Shown here piece after piece: positions 28,901-29,203 of a DNA stretch of 30,042 nucleotides (positions are counted from its first letter, which is position 1; every line of letters begins with the position of its first letter). The stretch is from NCBI GenBank assembly GCA_036244855.1, contig BQKZ01000121.1, positions 175,761 to 205,802 on the forward strand. The letters are read 5' to 3'. The translations under genes and the position numbers were made by a program. The DNA is from Temnopleurus reevesii (taxonomy: Eukaryota > Echinodermata > Echinoidea > Temnopleuroida > Temnopleuridae). A model generated the notes under the pieces. That model was given only the letters and a program-made list of their open reading frames with translations, was not told the origin of the DNA and ran no database searches.

Positions 28901-29203
28901 TTCAAAATCAACTACAACTTTGCAAATTGTAACGCGCATTTTCATTTGCACACTGTATGCTCATTTAACAAAACCCTCATGAAACAATGATTTAGATTGG
29001 CATATTCCGATCAACTGTAACTTGTGAACAATTGCAACTTTTGAACAACACCCCCTAAGTGGATCAAGACATTGGCAAGAATTCATAAATATTTGGTAGA
29101 TACTCACCGTGATCTCGACATCATTATCTGCGATGGGGTTTCCCCTTGATTGAGATATGGAGTAGCTCACAGTGTATCTCAGGTAACCACCATAAGCTGT
29201 GAT
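213..29203 (-). CDS. HSPG2: Perlecan (HSPG2-like) core protein, internal part of gene: laminin IV end, LE modules, 11 Ig modules
   Basis: This is the span of a spliced gene, not one reading frame. Twenty-five complete exons and one cut exon join in consistent phase from 29203 down to 213, about 1,200 codons. Perlecan is a secreted basement-membrane proteoglycan that links laminin, collagen IV, nidogen and growth factors. The order seen here (laminin IV, LE modules, then many I-set Ig modules without fibronectin III) matches the perlecan domain III/IV junction. LE motifs such as CECNGHS, ETGVC and GYTGRRCE and the laminin IV motif [17 protein letters not shown] are close to vertebrate perlecan. 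Laminin alpha chains also have laminin IV plus LE but no Ig run, so they fit poorly. Upstream domains (SEA, LDLa, first laminin IV repeats) and the downstream laminin G/EGF end lie outside the window. One internal exon is missing in the sequence gap. Identity is strong; the echinoderm origin is inferred. Confidence 0.9.
462..912 (-). pseudogene. Degenerate partial copies of the E27 acceptor region
   Basis: Islands inside the triplet block resemble the start of E27 and its upstream intron: TTAGCTTATACTGCAGGTAT at 488-507 against GAGCTTATACTGTAGGTAT at 302-320, GAACTTATATGGTAGGAAT near 647-665, and a GTTGCGACCTTCATCGCC segment near 884-901 against the exon interior. None continues to the Cys region and a donor. 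They are read as relic tandem copies separated by expanded triplets. Confidence 0.6.
962..1032. repeat. (CTT)n tract, GAA repeat on the gene strand
   Basis: About 23 CTT units with one CTC-type interruption. In the direction of transcription it reads as a GAA repeat inside an intron, a purine/pyrimidine mirror sequence that can form triplex DNA. Confidence 0.9.
1442..1604 (-). CDS. HSPG2: E26: Ig-k, N-terminal part
   Basis: This exon has 163 nt, phase 1 to phase 2. The acceptor is CATCCTGCAG and the donor is GTCAGTGAAG. It reads [20 protein letters not shown], then [20 protein letters not shown], then [13 protein letters not shown]. It is an I-set half-module with Cys and Trp. The intron interrupts the D/E-strand region in phase 2, unlike the phase-0 split in the other two-exon modules. 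A SINE is inserted 8 bp upstream of its acceptor. Confidence 0.9.
1621..1851 (-). mobile_element. tRNA-derived SINE with perfect 9-bp target duplication
   Basis: Read on the minus strand, it starts with a tRNA-like head. A box-A-like stretch (GTGGAGCGTCTGCC) is followed by a box B, GGTTCGATCCC, then a unique body and a (TTA)n tail at 1621-1640. The 9-bp sequence ATGGAGTTA occurs at both ends (1612-1620 and 1852-1860). The target duplication and tail make retrotransposition clear. It lies just upstream of the E26 acceptor. Confidence 0.85.
2177..2396. repeat. Direct duplication of about 70 bp flanking a short insert
   Basis: The stretch starting ACAAACCTCACATCCACCAC at 2177 recurs at 2324 with few changes, 147 bp apart. 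Between them lies a fragment with TTTTATAGCGCATAAC that resembles a SINE 3' end. This intron (1605-3170) otherwise holds only repeats. Confidence 0.75.
2565..2860 (-). mobile_element. tRNA-derived SINE (second family)
   Basis: On the minus strand it begins with a tRNA-like head (box-A-like TGGTCATGACTCTCGCC, box B GGTTCGAGTCC at about 2792-2802), then a body containing GAATGGGTACCCGGTAGGAA, and ends with AGCGCTATATAAAAGCC near 2574-2590. This is the usual layout of an invertebrate SINE. A headless relative on the plus strand lies at 27433-27590. I could not define target duplications. Confidence 0.7.
3171..3318 (-). CDS. HSPG2: E25: Ig-j, C-terminal half (extra Cys after the F-strand Cys)
   Basis: This exon has 148 nt, phase 0 to phase 1. 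The acceptor is TTTTTTCCTCAG and the donor is GTGAGTGATTG. It reads [20 protein letters not shown], then [20 protein letters not shown]. It is the only one of three copies (the others at 3636-3722 and 4061-4153) that continues through the F strand to a donor, so it is the working exon. Confidence 0.92.
3350..3635. repeat. GAT/GGT triplet tract between E25 copies
   Basis: Imperfect GAT, GGT and GAC repeats fill the space between the working E25 and its second copy. Open frames of Met, Val or Asp runs here are artefacts. Confidence 0.9.
3636..3722 (-). pseudogene. Broken copy of E25 (copy 2)
   Basis: It keeps the acceptor CTCCACAG and about 28 codons of the first part of E25 up to the D-A-G-Q motif. 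The seventh codon is TAA instead of CAA, and the sequence then runs into triplet repeat in place of the F-strand Cys and donor. It cannot work as an exon. Confidence 0.85.
3745..4060. repeat. GAT/GGT triplet tract between E25 copies
   Basis: A second tract of imperfect GAT/GGT/GAA repeats, similar to 3350-3635, ends in ATAATAATA. With the flanking exon copies it shows that exon fragment and triplet tract were duplicated as one unit of about 420 bp. Confidence 0.9.
4061..4153 (-). pseudogene. Broken copy of E25 (copy 3)
   Basis: Acceptor CATCCACAG plus about 28 open codons matching E25 with one amino-acid change (Gly to Ala in the SGG motif) and a few silent ones. It then breaks off after D-A-G-Q into triplet repeat. 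There is no F-strand Cys and no donor. Confidence 0.85.
4225..4337 (-). CDS. HSPG2: E24: Ig-j, N-terminal half (extra Cys before the core Trp)
   Basis: This exon has 113 nt, phase 1 to phase 0. The acceptor is TTTCTCTTCAG and the donor is GTAAATATAA. It reads [19 protein letters not shown], then [18 protein letters not shown]. Besides the B-strand Cys (MSC) there is a second Cys two residues before the core Trp (DCEW). E25 carries a matching extra Cys, so a second disulfide is possible. Confidence 0.9.
4338..5165 (-). other. Intron between E23 and E24, unique part
   Basis: AT-rich intron sequence with a short (ATTTC)n run near 4855-4880. Small frames here (for example 4459-4641) have no recognisable domain and no splice context, so nothing else is called. 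Confidence 0.6.
5166..5432 (-). pseudogene. Dead copy of E23 3' end, interrupted by a transposable element
   Basis: The segment 5166-5252 matches the last 27 or so codons of E23 ([16 protein letters not shown] to LYVL) and ends in the same GTGAGGAAC donor. Against E23, 7 codons differ, all silently. At 5253 a 156-bp palindromic element splits it, and only about 24 further bases of E23-like sequence remain (5409-5432). The 5' two-thirds are absent. Confidence 0.88.
5253..5408. mobile_element. hAT-like MITE with 8-bp target duplication
   Basis: Terminal inverted repeats start GGGGTGTTTCATCAAGATTT on the left; the right end mirrors them (AAATCTTGATGAAACACC, then TCCC). The 8-bp AGGTCTGG flanks both sides (5245-5252, 5409-5416), and in the intact E23 this octamer occurs once. 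An 8-bp duplication points to the hAT superfamily. It has no coding capacity, so it is non-autonomous. A related end sequence (GGTGTTTCACC) is seen at 21013-21178. Confidence 0.85.
5664..5948 (-). CDS. HSPG2: E23: Ig-i, whole module in one exon
   Basis: This exon has 285 nt, phase 1 at both ends. The acceptor is TCTGCACCATAG and the donor is GTGAGGAAC. It reads [20 protein letters not shown], then [20 protein letters not shown], then [20 protein letters not shown]. Both cysteines and the Trp are in place. A copy of its 3' end survives at 5166-5252, split by a transposable element. Confidence 0.94.
5995..6200. repeat. Dispersed repeat, relative of 10998-11205
   Basis: It begins TTAACCCTAATC and shares blocks with 10998-11205, including GTGACTTTTTTCT or ATGACTTTTTTCTTTTAAGT and CCAAAATTGCTCAAAA-type sequence. 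The family is not recognised and no coding sequence is evident. The rest of this intron, to 6761, shows nothing further. Confidence 0.6.
6762..6912 (-). CDS. HSPG2: E22: Ig-h, C-terminal half (second identical-protein copy)
   Basis: This exon has 151 nt, phase 0 to phase 1. The acceptor is TTATTGATTTGTAG and the donor is GTGAGTAGG. Its 50 residues equal those of E20, with the F strand in [15 protein letters not shown]. The flanking intron (6913-7547) is recognisably related to the intron after E19 (8812-9486) but well diverged, and it lacks the palindromic insertion at 8495-8811. That argues for a real, older duplication. Its donor phase fits E23. Confidence 0.88.
7450..7529. mobile_element. 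Short palindromic element ending in TTAA
   Basis: TTAATCCATTGACTACTAG at the left is mirrored by CCAGTAGTCAATGGGTTAA at the right, about 80 bp in all. TTAA at both outer ends suggests a piggyBac-type non-autonomous element. The intron around it (6913-7547) is related to the E19-E20 intron. Confidence 0.65.
7548..7634 (-). CDS. HSPG2: E21: Ig-h, N-terminal half, cut by a single n
   Basis: Only the last 87 nt of this exon are present, reading to WMVMNREQ with a GTATAG donor. They match E19 base for base. At 7635 an n replaces the first 44 nt or so and the acceptor, and the sequence beyond is CCT repeat from the E20-copy array. If intact in the real genome, E21 and E22 would make an extra Ig module nearly identical to Ig-g. 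It could instead be an assembly join. Confidence 0.6.
7636..8310. repeat. CCT-rich spacers of the E20-copy array
   Basis: Polypyrimidine blocks of CTCCTCCTCC followed by CATTCCTCCTTTCTTTATT precede each exon copy (7636-7670, 7850-7895, 8024-8085, 8255-8310). They form part of the repeating unit. Confidence 0.85.
7684..8215 (-). pseudogene. Three shortened copies of E20/E22 in tandem
   Basis: Copies end at donor positions 7684, 7909 and 8098; with the intact copy at 8326 the spacing is 225, 189 and 228 bp. Each keeps the last 110-115 nt of the exon ([10 protein letters not shown] to LLVT) and a GTAA donor. The first 35-40 nt and the acceptor are replaced by CCT-rich sequence. The copy at 8098 has TAG in place of the Tyr codon of SYMC. 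The copy at 7684 has Ala to Val and Tyr to Cys changes. They are relics, not alternative exons. Confidence 0.85.
8326..8476 (-). CDS. HSPG2: E20: Ig-g, C-terminal half (first of two identical-protein copies)
   Basis: This exon has 151 nt, phase 0 to phase 1. The acceptor is TGATTTGTAG and the donor is GTAACTATG. The protein [20 protein letters not shown], then [20 protein letters not shown], is identical to E22 at all 50 residues, although 7 codons differ silently. It pairs with E19. Three shortened copies follow at 189-228 bp spacing down to 7684. Confidence 0.88.
8495..8811. mobile_element. Palindromic MITE, ends GCCCTGGTCACATAGGACCCC
   Basis: The 21 bases at the left end are mirrored exactly at the right end (GGGGTCCTATGTGACCAGGG, then C). 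The interior is GC-rich with repeats of GATTCACCCCG and GGGGCCGATC. Flanking TAA on both sides is a possible target duplication. It is absent from the matching place in the related E21-E22 intron, so it inserted after that duplication. Confidence 0.85.
8812..9486 (-). other. Intron between E19 and E20, remainder
   Basis: Related along most of its length to 6913-7547, but with indels and many substitutions. A G run with GGGGTGTGCAAATTTGCTG follows near 9234. The reading frame at 8934-9137 has no support as a gene. Confidence 0.6.
9487..9617 (-). CDS. HSPG2: E19: Ig-g, N-terminal half
   Basis: This exon has 131 nt, phase 1 to phase 0. The acceptor is TCTACCACAG and the donor is GTATAGTTTA. It reads [19 protein letters not shown], then [20 protein letters not shown]. 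It has the B-strand Cys and the core Trp. Its last 87 nt recur without change at 7548-7634 (E21). The next exon, E20, completes the module. Confidence 0.92.
9618..10176 (-). other. Intron between E18 and E19
   Basis: AT-rich, non-coding, with no clear repeat or element. Confidence 0.6.
10177..10294 (-). CDS. HSPG2: E18: Ig-f, C-terminal half
   Basis: This exon has 118 nt, phase 0 to phase 1. The acceptor is GATTCTCTAG and the donor is GTTAGTG. It reads [20 protein letters not shown] then [19 protein letters not shown]. The F-strand Cys is in AYIC. Two almost identical damaged copies lie upstream around 10423-10494 and 10578-10652. Confidence 0.92.
10324..10710 (-). pseudogene. Duplicated E18 fragments with CAT-rich spacers, joined at an n
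   Basis: Two nearly identical blocks of about 155 bp (10342-10494 and 10496-10651) meet at the n at 10495. Each holds an E18 remnant in which [10 protein letters not shown] is recognisable, with CAT-rich sequence on one side. The remnant differs from E18 at many residues and the downstream part is lost. A pure (ATC)n run follows at about 10675-10708. The near-identity across an n suggests an assembly repeat of one true relic. Confidence 0.8.
10785..10965 (+). mobile_element. LINE reverse-transcriptase C-terminal remnant
   Basis: The plus strand reads [18 protein letters not shown], then [18 protein letters not shown]. This is the Y-K-x-x-H-x-x-A-P-x-Y-L, later R...VPR-x-R-T pattern typical of the C-terminal end of non-LTR retrotransposon polymerases. 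A shift of frame then gives [11 protein letters not shown], keeping the usual Trp-Asn. It is a short, frameshifted relic, transcribed opposite to the host gene. Confidence 0.7.
10998..11205. repeat. Dispersed repeat, relative of 5995-6200
   Basis: It begins TTAACCCTAATC and has a GC-rich block (GCCGCGCCCGCGCGTACC) near its centre, unlike the surrounding AT-rich intron. It shares several blocks with 5995-6200. Family unknown. Confidence 0.6.
11327..11983. other. Sequence gap (657 n), expected to hide exon E17 (first half of Ig-f)
   Basis: This is a run of n. E16 ends in phase 1 and E18 begins in phase 0 in the middle of an Ig module (EMGVLTIM, then the F strand). A half-module of about 40-50 codons with a B-strand Cys and a Trp, phase 1 to phase 0, is therefore needed between 12922 and 10295. 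I see no such exon in the readable parts of that interval, so the gap is the likely place. The two spurious frames that run through the n block are ignored. Confidence 0.75.
11984..12179. repeat. 31-bp tandem repeat, about 6.3 copies, beside the gap
   Basis: Unit: ATAGCCTAAAAATATTTCTA, then TGTGGCCATAC. Copies start at 11984, 12015, 12046, 12077, 12108, 12139 and 12170 and are almost identical; GGCC or GGTC is the only frequent change. It touches the run of n, so the array probably continues into the gap and may be why assembly failed. It is not a CRISPR: there are no spacers. Confidence 0.95.
12175..12392. mobile_element. Degenerate palindromic element
   Basis: ACCAATTTTGCAAAC at the left is mirrored by GTTTGCAAAATTGGT at the right, with weaker matches outward to GGCCTAA. 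The outer ends resemble the element at 21721-21937 (GGCC, then AAGTCG). After it, 12400-12900 contains a SINE-like scrap (TTAGCGCTCTATAAATGTAA) and otherwise plain intron. Confidence 0.6.
12923..13040 (-). CDS. HSPG2: E16: Ig-e, C-terminal half
   Basis: This exon has 118 nt, phase 0 to phase 1. The acceptor is TCTCCCGTAG and the donor is GTAAATTC. It reads [20 protein letters not shown] then [19 protein letters not shown]. The D-x-D-x-Y-x-C form of the F strand is present (DRDIYSC). Two decayed copies lie upstream in the same intron. Its phase-1 exit cannot join the phase-0 entry of E18, which shows that one exon is missing in between. Confidence 0.92.
13140..13395 (-). pseudogene. Two decayed tandem copies of E16
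   Basis: The copy at about 13150-13220 keeps LNGVLRNMN and RDIYS but has Trp for the F-strand Cys and no acceptor AG. The copy at about 13335-13390 is weaker still. Flanking intron (GCTGGTTTGAG, later TCTCATT) is duplicated with them at a spacing of about 190 bp, so the unit is exon plus intron. Confidence 0.75.
13418..13509. mobile_element. Partial copy of the AGGGGGTGTTGTTC inverted-repeat element
   Basis: Right-hand part only: TTTGCAATCAATTGCAACTT followed by TGGAACAACACCCCCTA. See the full copies at 17000-17188 and 28890-29056. Confidence 0.7.
13582..13702. repeat. (TATC)n microsatellite
   Basis: Imperfect TATC/TCTA tetranucleotide run. The open frame across it (Ser-Ile-Tyr-Leu repeats) is an artefact. 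Confidence 0.95.
13819..13980 (-). pseudogene. Damaged copy of E15 3' half with flanking intron
   Basis: The block matches 14054-14210, including intron sequence TATCGAGCTAGC and the end of E15 ([12 protein letters not shown] region). The donor is ATAAAT in place of GTAAAG, the core Trp codon is TGC, and the frame is broken by a TGA. It lies on the donor side of the real exon. Confidence 0.8.
14121..14269 (-). CDS. HSPG2: E15: Ig-e, N-terminal half
   Basis: This exon has 149 nt, phase 1 to phase 0. The acceptor is TCCTTACCCAG and the donor is GTAAAGTC. It reads [20 protein letters not shown], then [20 protein letters not shown]. It has the B-strand Cys and the core Trp. A damaged copy of its 3' half lies downstream at 13889-13980. 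Confidence 0.92.
14270..14847 (-). other. Intron between E14 and E15
   Basis: AT-rich, without a recognised element or exon copy. Confidence 0.6.
14848..15117 (-). CDS. HSPG2: E14: Ig-d, whole module in one exon
   Basis: This exon has 270 nt, phase 1 at both ends. The acceptor is CTCTCTCCAG and the donor is GTTAGTCTCC. It reads [20 protein letters not shown], then [20 protein letters not shown], then [17 protein letters not shown]. All Ig core residues are present. Three tandem partial copies of its first 28 or so codons lie upstream (15195-15600); two of them carry TAA stops. Confidence 0.94.
15185..15600 (-). pseudogene. Three tandem partial copies of E14
   Basis: Copies at about 15195-15276, 15350-15439 and 15522-15595, spaced 158-174 bp. 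The first keeps an acceptor and reads [20 protein letters not shown] to LYCQ before diverging. The second and third have TAA where E14 has the Glu of SEGER. The third has also lost its acceptor. Each carries intron flank with AGTGATGAAA, so exon start plus intron was multiplied. Confidence 0.88.
15710..15982 (-). CDS. HSPG2: E13: Ig-c, whole module in one exon
   Basis: This exon has 273 nt, phase 1 at both ends. The acceptor is CTTCCCACAG and the donor is GTAAGTTTGG. It is an I-set Ig: [19 protein letters not shown], then [18 protein letters not shown], then [18 protein letters not shown]. Both core cysteines and the Trp are in place. The NPPPTLxW and EATNSAG motifs are typical of perlecan domain IV modules. 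Confidence 0.94.
16040..16900 (-). repeat. Segmental duplicate of 18090-18484, including the last 90 nt of E12
   Basis: From ACTATGCATTCAG onward this block matches 18090-18484 closely, apart from a 453-bp insertion at 16274-16726. It ends with a perfect copy of the last 90 nt of E12 and its donor (16811-16900) and then stops at an n. The identical exon part and slightly differing intron part suit a second haplotype joined into the assembly, or a recent duplication. Confidence 0.85.
16274..16726 (-). mobile_element. Insertion of about 453 bp with (TAAA)n tail, likely a retroelement 3' end
   Basis: Compared with the matching block at 18308-18318, extra sequence begins after TCTAAAT and ends before a second TAAAT (16727-16731), a short target duplication. 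The left edge is an (ATTT)n run, which on the minus strand is a TAAA-type tail. The body has no clear coding sequence. It suits a truncated LINE or SINE. Confidence 0.7.
16902..16946. mobile_element. Cut copy of the AGGGGGTGTTGTTC element (right end)
   Basis: Starts directly after the n at 16901 with TTCAACTGCAACTTGCGACC and ends with TTGAACAACACTCC. Confidence 0.7.
17000..17188. mobile_element. Inverted-repeat MITE, family AGGGGGTGTTGTTC, full copy
   Basis: The left end AGGGGGTGTTGTTCAAAAGT and the right end TTTTGAGCAACATCCCCT are inverted repeats. Sub-terminal blocks of TTGCAATTGATC and GATCAATTGCAA repeat inward. The core contains CCAATCAAAATCATTGTTTC and GCGCATACTGTGCG. No coding sequence. 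Other copies: 17309-17477, 18629-18792, 27797-27980, 28890-29056 and partial ones. Confidence 0.85.
17309..17477. mobile_element. Inverted-repeat MITE, family AGGGGGTGTTGTTC
   Basis: Left end AGGAGTGTTGTTCAAAAGTT, right end ACTTTTGAGCAACACACCC, same core as 17000-17188. It and its neighbour share flanking sequence (AACCnnnAAAATGATAAGTTCACA-like), so this pair may itself be a local duplication. Confidence 0.8.
17668..17758. other. 91-nt hairpin of microRNA-precursor size
   Basis: The left arm GAAATAATTCTTGCCTTATC continues CCAACATAG. The right arm mirrors it almost fully (CTGTGTTGGGATAAGACAAG, then AATTATTTC). The stem is about 30 bp with one mismatch and one G-T pair, and the loop is about 31 nt. 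It could be a very short transposable-element remnant or a small-RNA precursor; the sequence alone does not decide. Confidence 0.6.
18090..18394 (-). repeat. Partner of the segmental duplicate at 16040-16810
   Basis: Intron block next to the E12 donor that matches 16040-16273 and 16727-16810. It contains an inner inverted repeat, TTGCTAGGTTGG and CCAACCTAGCAA, shared by both copies. This side keeps the complete E12 exon. Confidence 0.85.
18395..18572 (-). CDS. HSPG2: E12: Ig-b, C-terminal half
   Basis: This exon has 178 nt, phase 0 to phase 1. The acceptor is TCTTCACCCAG and the donor is GTGAGTCATG. It reads [18 protein letters not shown], then [20 protein letters not shown]. It carries the core Trp (IAWSR) and the F-strand DAGQYVC. 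Its last 90 nt occur again, identical, at 16811-16900, where the copy stops at a single n; that copy looks like a haplotype or assembly duplicate. Confidence 0.92.
18629..18792. mobile_element. Inverted-repeat MITE, family AGGGGGTGTTGTTC
   Basis: Left end AGGGGGTGTTGCAATTGATC (terminal part shortened), right end TTTTGAACAACACCCC. The core has GCGCATACTGTGCGCGAATG. Confidence 0.8.
18796..19021. mobile_element. Long foldback element with arms of about 90 bp
   Basis: The left arm contains TTGAGGACTCTGT, GGCACCCAT, TTGCCCTGAACACACAGGGA and GCACTCAACCACAG. The right arm repeats these inverted, in the same order from the inside out. Only about 35 bases separate the arms. It lies directly after the MITE at 18629-18792. 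Confidence 0.85.
19425..19838. mobile_element. DNA-transposon remnant, ends TACTGTATAGCGG
   Basis: TACTGTATAGCGG at the left is mirrored by CCGCTATACAGTA at the right, 414 bp apart. Sub-terminal matches include GCGAGGGTATT against AATACCCTGC. It has no open frame, so it is a non-autonomous element. Ends starting with TA may include a TA target site (Tc1/mariner-like), which is tentative. Confidence 0.75.
19884..19975 (-). CDS. HSPG2: E11: Ig-b, N-terminal half
   Basis: This exon has 92 nt, phase 1 to phase 0. The acceptor is AATCTTTACAG and the donor is GTGAGATAAC. It reads [20 protein letters not shown] then [10 protein letters not shown]. The B-strand Cys is in QFVC. An array of partial copies of its first 21 codons lies just upstream (20085-20300). 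They read into a stop and lack the Cys segment, so this is the only usable copy. Confidence 0.9.
20050..20300 (-). pseudogene. Tandem partial copies of E11 (76-bp unit), with an n at 20178
   Basis: Copies of TCAACGGTCTGTGGATTTTC, then AATTATCACTCTCATT (the first part of E11, reverse), lie at about 20089-20124, 20166-20210 and 20250-20285, separated by TAATAGTGTCGCAAGAACCT. The outermost copy keeps an acceptor and reads [14 protein letters not shown] before unrelated codons and a stop. The n at 20178 sits inside a repeated GTCTGTG, which suggests an assembly join. Another scrap (GTTGCAAGAACCTTATCAGT) is at 20611-20630. Confidence 0.85.
20775..20871 (-). CDS. HSPG2: E10: Ig-a, C-terminal half (lacks the F-strand Cys)
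   Basis: This exon has 97 nt, phase 0 to phase 1. The acceptor is TCTTTCCAG and the donor is GTAAGCC. It reads [20 protein letters not shown] then [12 protein letters not shown]. The D-A-G-x-Y signature of the Ig F strand is present but is followed by IF instead of xC. The sequence otherwise keeps Ig core positions and an open frame, so this looks like a disulfide-free Ig rather than a decayed one. Confidence 0.88.
21013..21178. mobile_element. Palindromic element related to the hAT-like MITE
   Basis: GGTGTTTCACCAAGAT at the left and TTTTGGTGAAACACC at the right are inverted repeats. Inside, CGACTTTACGTTCGACTGGT is mirrored by ACCAGTCGAACGTAAAGTCG. The outer end GGTGTTTCA resembles 5253-5408. 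No target duplication is clear. Confidence 0.75.
21180..21417 (+). mobile_element. Possible SINE/LINE 3' end with (AATC)n tail
   Basis: The stretch GATATGCTATATAAATTCAT near 21319-21338 and the terminal AATCAATCAATC run are typical of the 3' ends of retroelements. No tRNA-like head is visible. Confidence 0.45.
21454..21629 (-). CDS. HSPG2: E9: Ig-a, N-terminal half (lacks the B-strand Cys)
   Basis: This exon has 176 nt, phase 1 to phase 0. The acceptor is TTGCTTTCCAG and the donor is GTGATTTTATC. The first strands read [19 protein letters not shown] then [20 protein letters not shown]. This is an I-set Ig with the core Trp in TEWRR, but the position normally held by the B-strand Cys (VxFxC) is Val. 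NYT is a possible N-glycosylation site. The second half, E10, also lacks its Cys, so the domain appears to have no core disulfide. Confidence 0.88.
21721..21937. mobile_element. Palindromic MITE, ends GGCCATCGCACACTACACGA
   Basis: The left end continues CTTTTAG. The right end is the inverse, CTAAAAGTCGTGTAGTGTGC then AGTGGCC. Arms are about 28 bp with one or two changes, total 217 bp, and non-coding. The remaining intron to 22593 shows only a G run near 22317. Confidence 0.85.
22594..22658 (-). CDS. HSPG2: E8: last LE half-module and linker to the Ig region
   Basis: This exon has 65 nt, phase 2 to phase 1. The acceptor is TTTCACCTGCAG and the donor is GTAAGTTCAC. With the last bases of E7 it reads [18 protein letters not shown] then SPDSI. 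A truncated LE with GYxGNP and a short linker is how perlecan domain III ends before domain IV. The switch from LE-type phases to phase 1 marks the start of the shuffling-competent Ig array. Confidence 0.9.
22778..22838 (-). pseudogene. Decayed partial copy of E7
   Basis: ACATCTCTTCCAAGTGCAAT, then CCCATTGACAGGTGG, aligns over about 60 nt with the 3' part of E7 and its donor side (CACATCTTCTTCCAGTGTAA, then CCTCGTTGACAGGCGG). The conserved cysteine codons are partly lost and no acceptor follows. It lies in the intron after E7. Confidence 0.65.
23085..23158 (+). mobile_element. Likely LINE 3' tail
   Basis: TTGGAATGGAATAAATACAA then ATTGAATTAAG, an AATAAA-type end with an ATTGAATT repeat as in many LINE tails. 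Short and without coding sequence. Similar AT-rich ends occur near 24300-24380 and 28143-28226. Confidence 0.4.
23458..23544 (-). CDS. HSPG2: E7: laminin-type EGF module segment
   Basis: This exon has 87 nt, phase 2 to phase 2. The acceptor is CTTTTGATAG and the donor is GTAGGAACAG. It reads [19 protein letters not shown] then RGYTGRRCE. The CxxGYTGxxCE ending closes an LE module. In vertebrate perlecan the matching LE likewise follows a CACPL stretch and has a shortened first loop. A weak decayed copy of this exon is visible at about 22778-22838. Confidence 0.9.
23545..24106 (-). other. Intron between E6 and E7
   Basis: AT-rich intron; no element or exon copy recognised. Confidence 0.6.
24107..24234 (-). 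CDS. HSPG2: E6: laminin-type EGF module segment
   Basis: This exon has 42 codons plus two bases (phase 0 in, phase 2 out). The acceptor is TAACTTTCAG and the donor is GTGAGTG. The product [20 protein letters not shown] continues [20 protein letters not shown]. The NTEGxxCxxCxxGFYGDA pattern is the classic LE core, and CxxCACPL is the start of the next perlecan LE. The last two bases CA complete Gln with the first base of E7. Confidence 0.92.
24235..24982 (-). other. Intron between E5 and E6
   Basis: It contains a possible retroelement tail (24300-24380), a short (ATA)n run near 24527 and a decayed copy of the AGGGGGTGTTGTTC element at about 24655-24787 (recognised by TTTGCAGCTGATTTGCAGTT). 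Confidence 0.6.
24983..25096 (-). CDS. HSPG2: E5: laminin-type EGF module segment
   Basis: This exon has 38 codons, phase 0 at both ends, with a TTATGTTTTAG acceptor and a GTAAGTTTTAG donor. It reads [20 protein letters not shown] then [18 protein letters not shown]. This completes one LE module (DCAPGYTR) and starts the next (CECNGHS, typical of perlecan and laminin). Its six cysteines follow LE spacing. It joins E6, which starts with NCVHNTEG. Confidence 0.92.
25255..26086. repeat. Large CAT/CAC/CCT trinucleotide block next to the E4 donor
   Basis: More than 800 bp of ACC, ATC, CCT and TCC triplets. It ends only about 7 bases from the E4 donor, so the transcript reads GTGAGTTTGATGATGGTGGT at the start of the intron. 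Long His, Ser, Asp, Gly or Thr frames here are artefacts. Confidence 0.95.
26094..26176 (-). CDS. HSPG2: E4: end of laminin IV and start of the LE tail
   Basis: This exon has 83 nt, phase 1 to phase 0. The acceptor is TTCCTTACAG. The product [15 protein letters not shown] runs into [13 protein letters not shown]. The Cys spacing is that of the split LE module that closes around a laminin IV insertion: the cysteines before the laminin IV domain and these form one interrupted LE. The donor GTGAGTTTGATG runs almost directly into about 830 bp of GTG/ATG repeats, so its splicing environment is unusual. Confidence 0.9.
26177..26882 (-). other. Intron between E3 and E4
   Basis: Mostly plain AT-rich intron. 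A segment near 26617-26692 (AGAGGTCACACCTGTCTGCA to GATAAACAGGTTCGACTG) has the look of a dispersed-repeat fragment with inverted ends (ACCTGT and ACAGGT), not assigned further. Confidence 0.55.
26883..27030 (-). CDS. HSPG2: E3: laminin IV domain, C-terminal segment
   Basis: This exon has 49 codons plus one base (phase 0 in, phase 1 out). The acceptor is CTTCCCCAG and the donor is GTAAATG. It carries the most diagnostic perlecan laminin IV motif, [20 protein letters not shown], then [17 protein letters not shown] and RNIALDIA. A partial copy of its first 34 codons lies 252 bp upstream in the same intron (27181-27282). This copy is taken as the real exon because it alone continues to the end of the domain and has a donor in the right phase for E4. 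Confidence 0.9.
27181..27282 (-). pseudogene. Partial duplicate of E3 (first 34 codons)
   Basis: Open for 34 codons from an intact acceptor (CTTCCCCAG), reading [20 protein letters not shown], then [10 protein letters not shown]. It then breaks into unrelated intron without the last 15 codons or the E3 donor. Against E3 it has at least five silent and four amino-acid changes. About 100 bp of upstream intron was copied with it (offset 252 bp). It is unlikely to be spliced usefully because it would repeat the same segment. Confidence 0.88.
27433..27590 (+). mobile_element. SINE fragment, relative of 2565-2860, without tRNA head
   Basis: GTGCTGCACATGGGTGAGAT and GAATGGGTATCTAGTAGGAA, then TAAAGCCAG, GCTGCAATAAAGAGCTCTTT and TTCTCATGAAGAG, align in order with the minus-strand reading of 2565-2770. 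Confidence 0.7.
27797..27980. mobile_element. Inverted-repeat MITE, family AGGGGGTGTTGTTC (diverged)
   Basis: Left end GGAGGTGTTGCTAGAAACTT, right end CTTGTAGCAACATCCCT, with inner TTGCAATCAATTGCA and ATTGCAAGTTGATAAACATT blocks. Confidence 0.75.
28239..28322 (-). CDS. HSPG2: E2: laminin IV domain, middle segment
   Basis: This exon has 28 codons with phase 0 at both ends. The acceptor is TTCTTCAG and the donor is GTATGTTTTG. It reads [16 protein letters not shown] then [12 protein letters not shown]. In perlecan laminin IV domains this is the GNxIxLxY strand and the following loop. It is too short to stand alone, but it joins E1 and E3 without a frame break and the order matches the family. 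Confidence 0.87.
28890..29056. mobile_element. Inverted-repeat MITE, family AGGGGGTGTTGTTC, with clean ends
   Basis: AGGGGGTGTTGTTCAAAATC at the left and TTTTGAACAACACCCCCT at the right. The inner block ACTTTGCAAATTGTAACGCG and core GCACACTGTATGCTC match the family. It is flanked by A-rich TAA on both sides. It lies only about 50 bp from the E1 donor. Confidence 0.85.
29108..29203 (-). CDS. HSPG2: E1: laminin IV domain, middle segment
   Basis: This exon has 32 codons with phase 0 at both ends. The acceptor is CTCTTCCAG and the donor is GTGAGTA. It reads [17 protein letters not shown] followed by [12 protein letters not shown]. The YGG-L-Y/F-V strand is a hallmark of the laminin IV (laminin B) domain of perlecan and laminin alpha/gamma short arms. 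In perlecan domain III these globular modules interrupt the LE rods. The N-terminal part of the same domain must be encoded to the right of 30042. It joins in frame to E2. Confidence 0.88.

Noticed and set aside
213..29203. Laminin alpha chain as an alternative identity
   Set aside because: Laminin IV plus LE would fit, but the long I-set Ig run directly after the LE modules is a perlecan layout.
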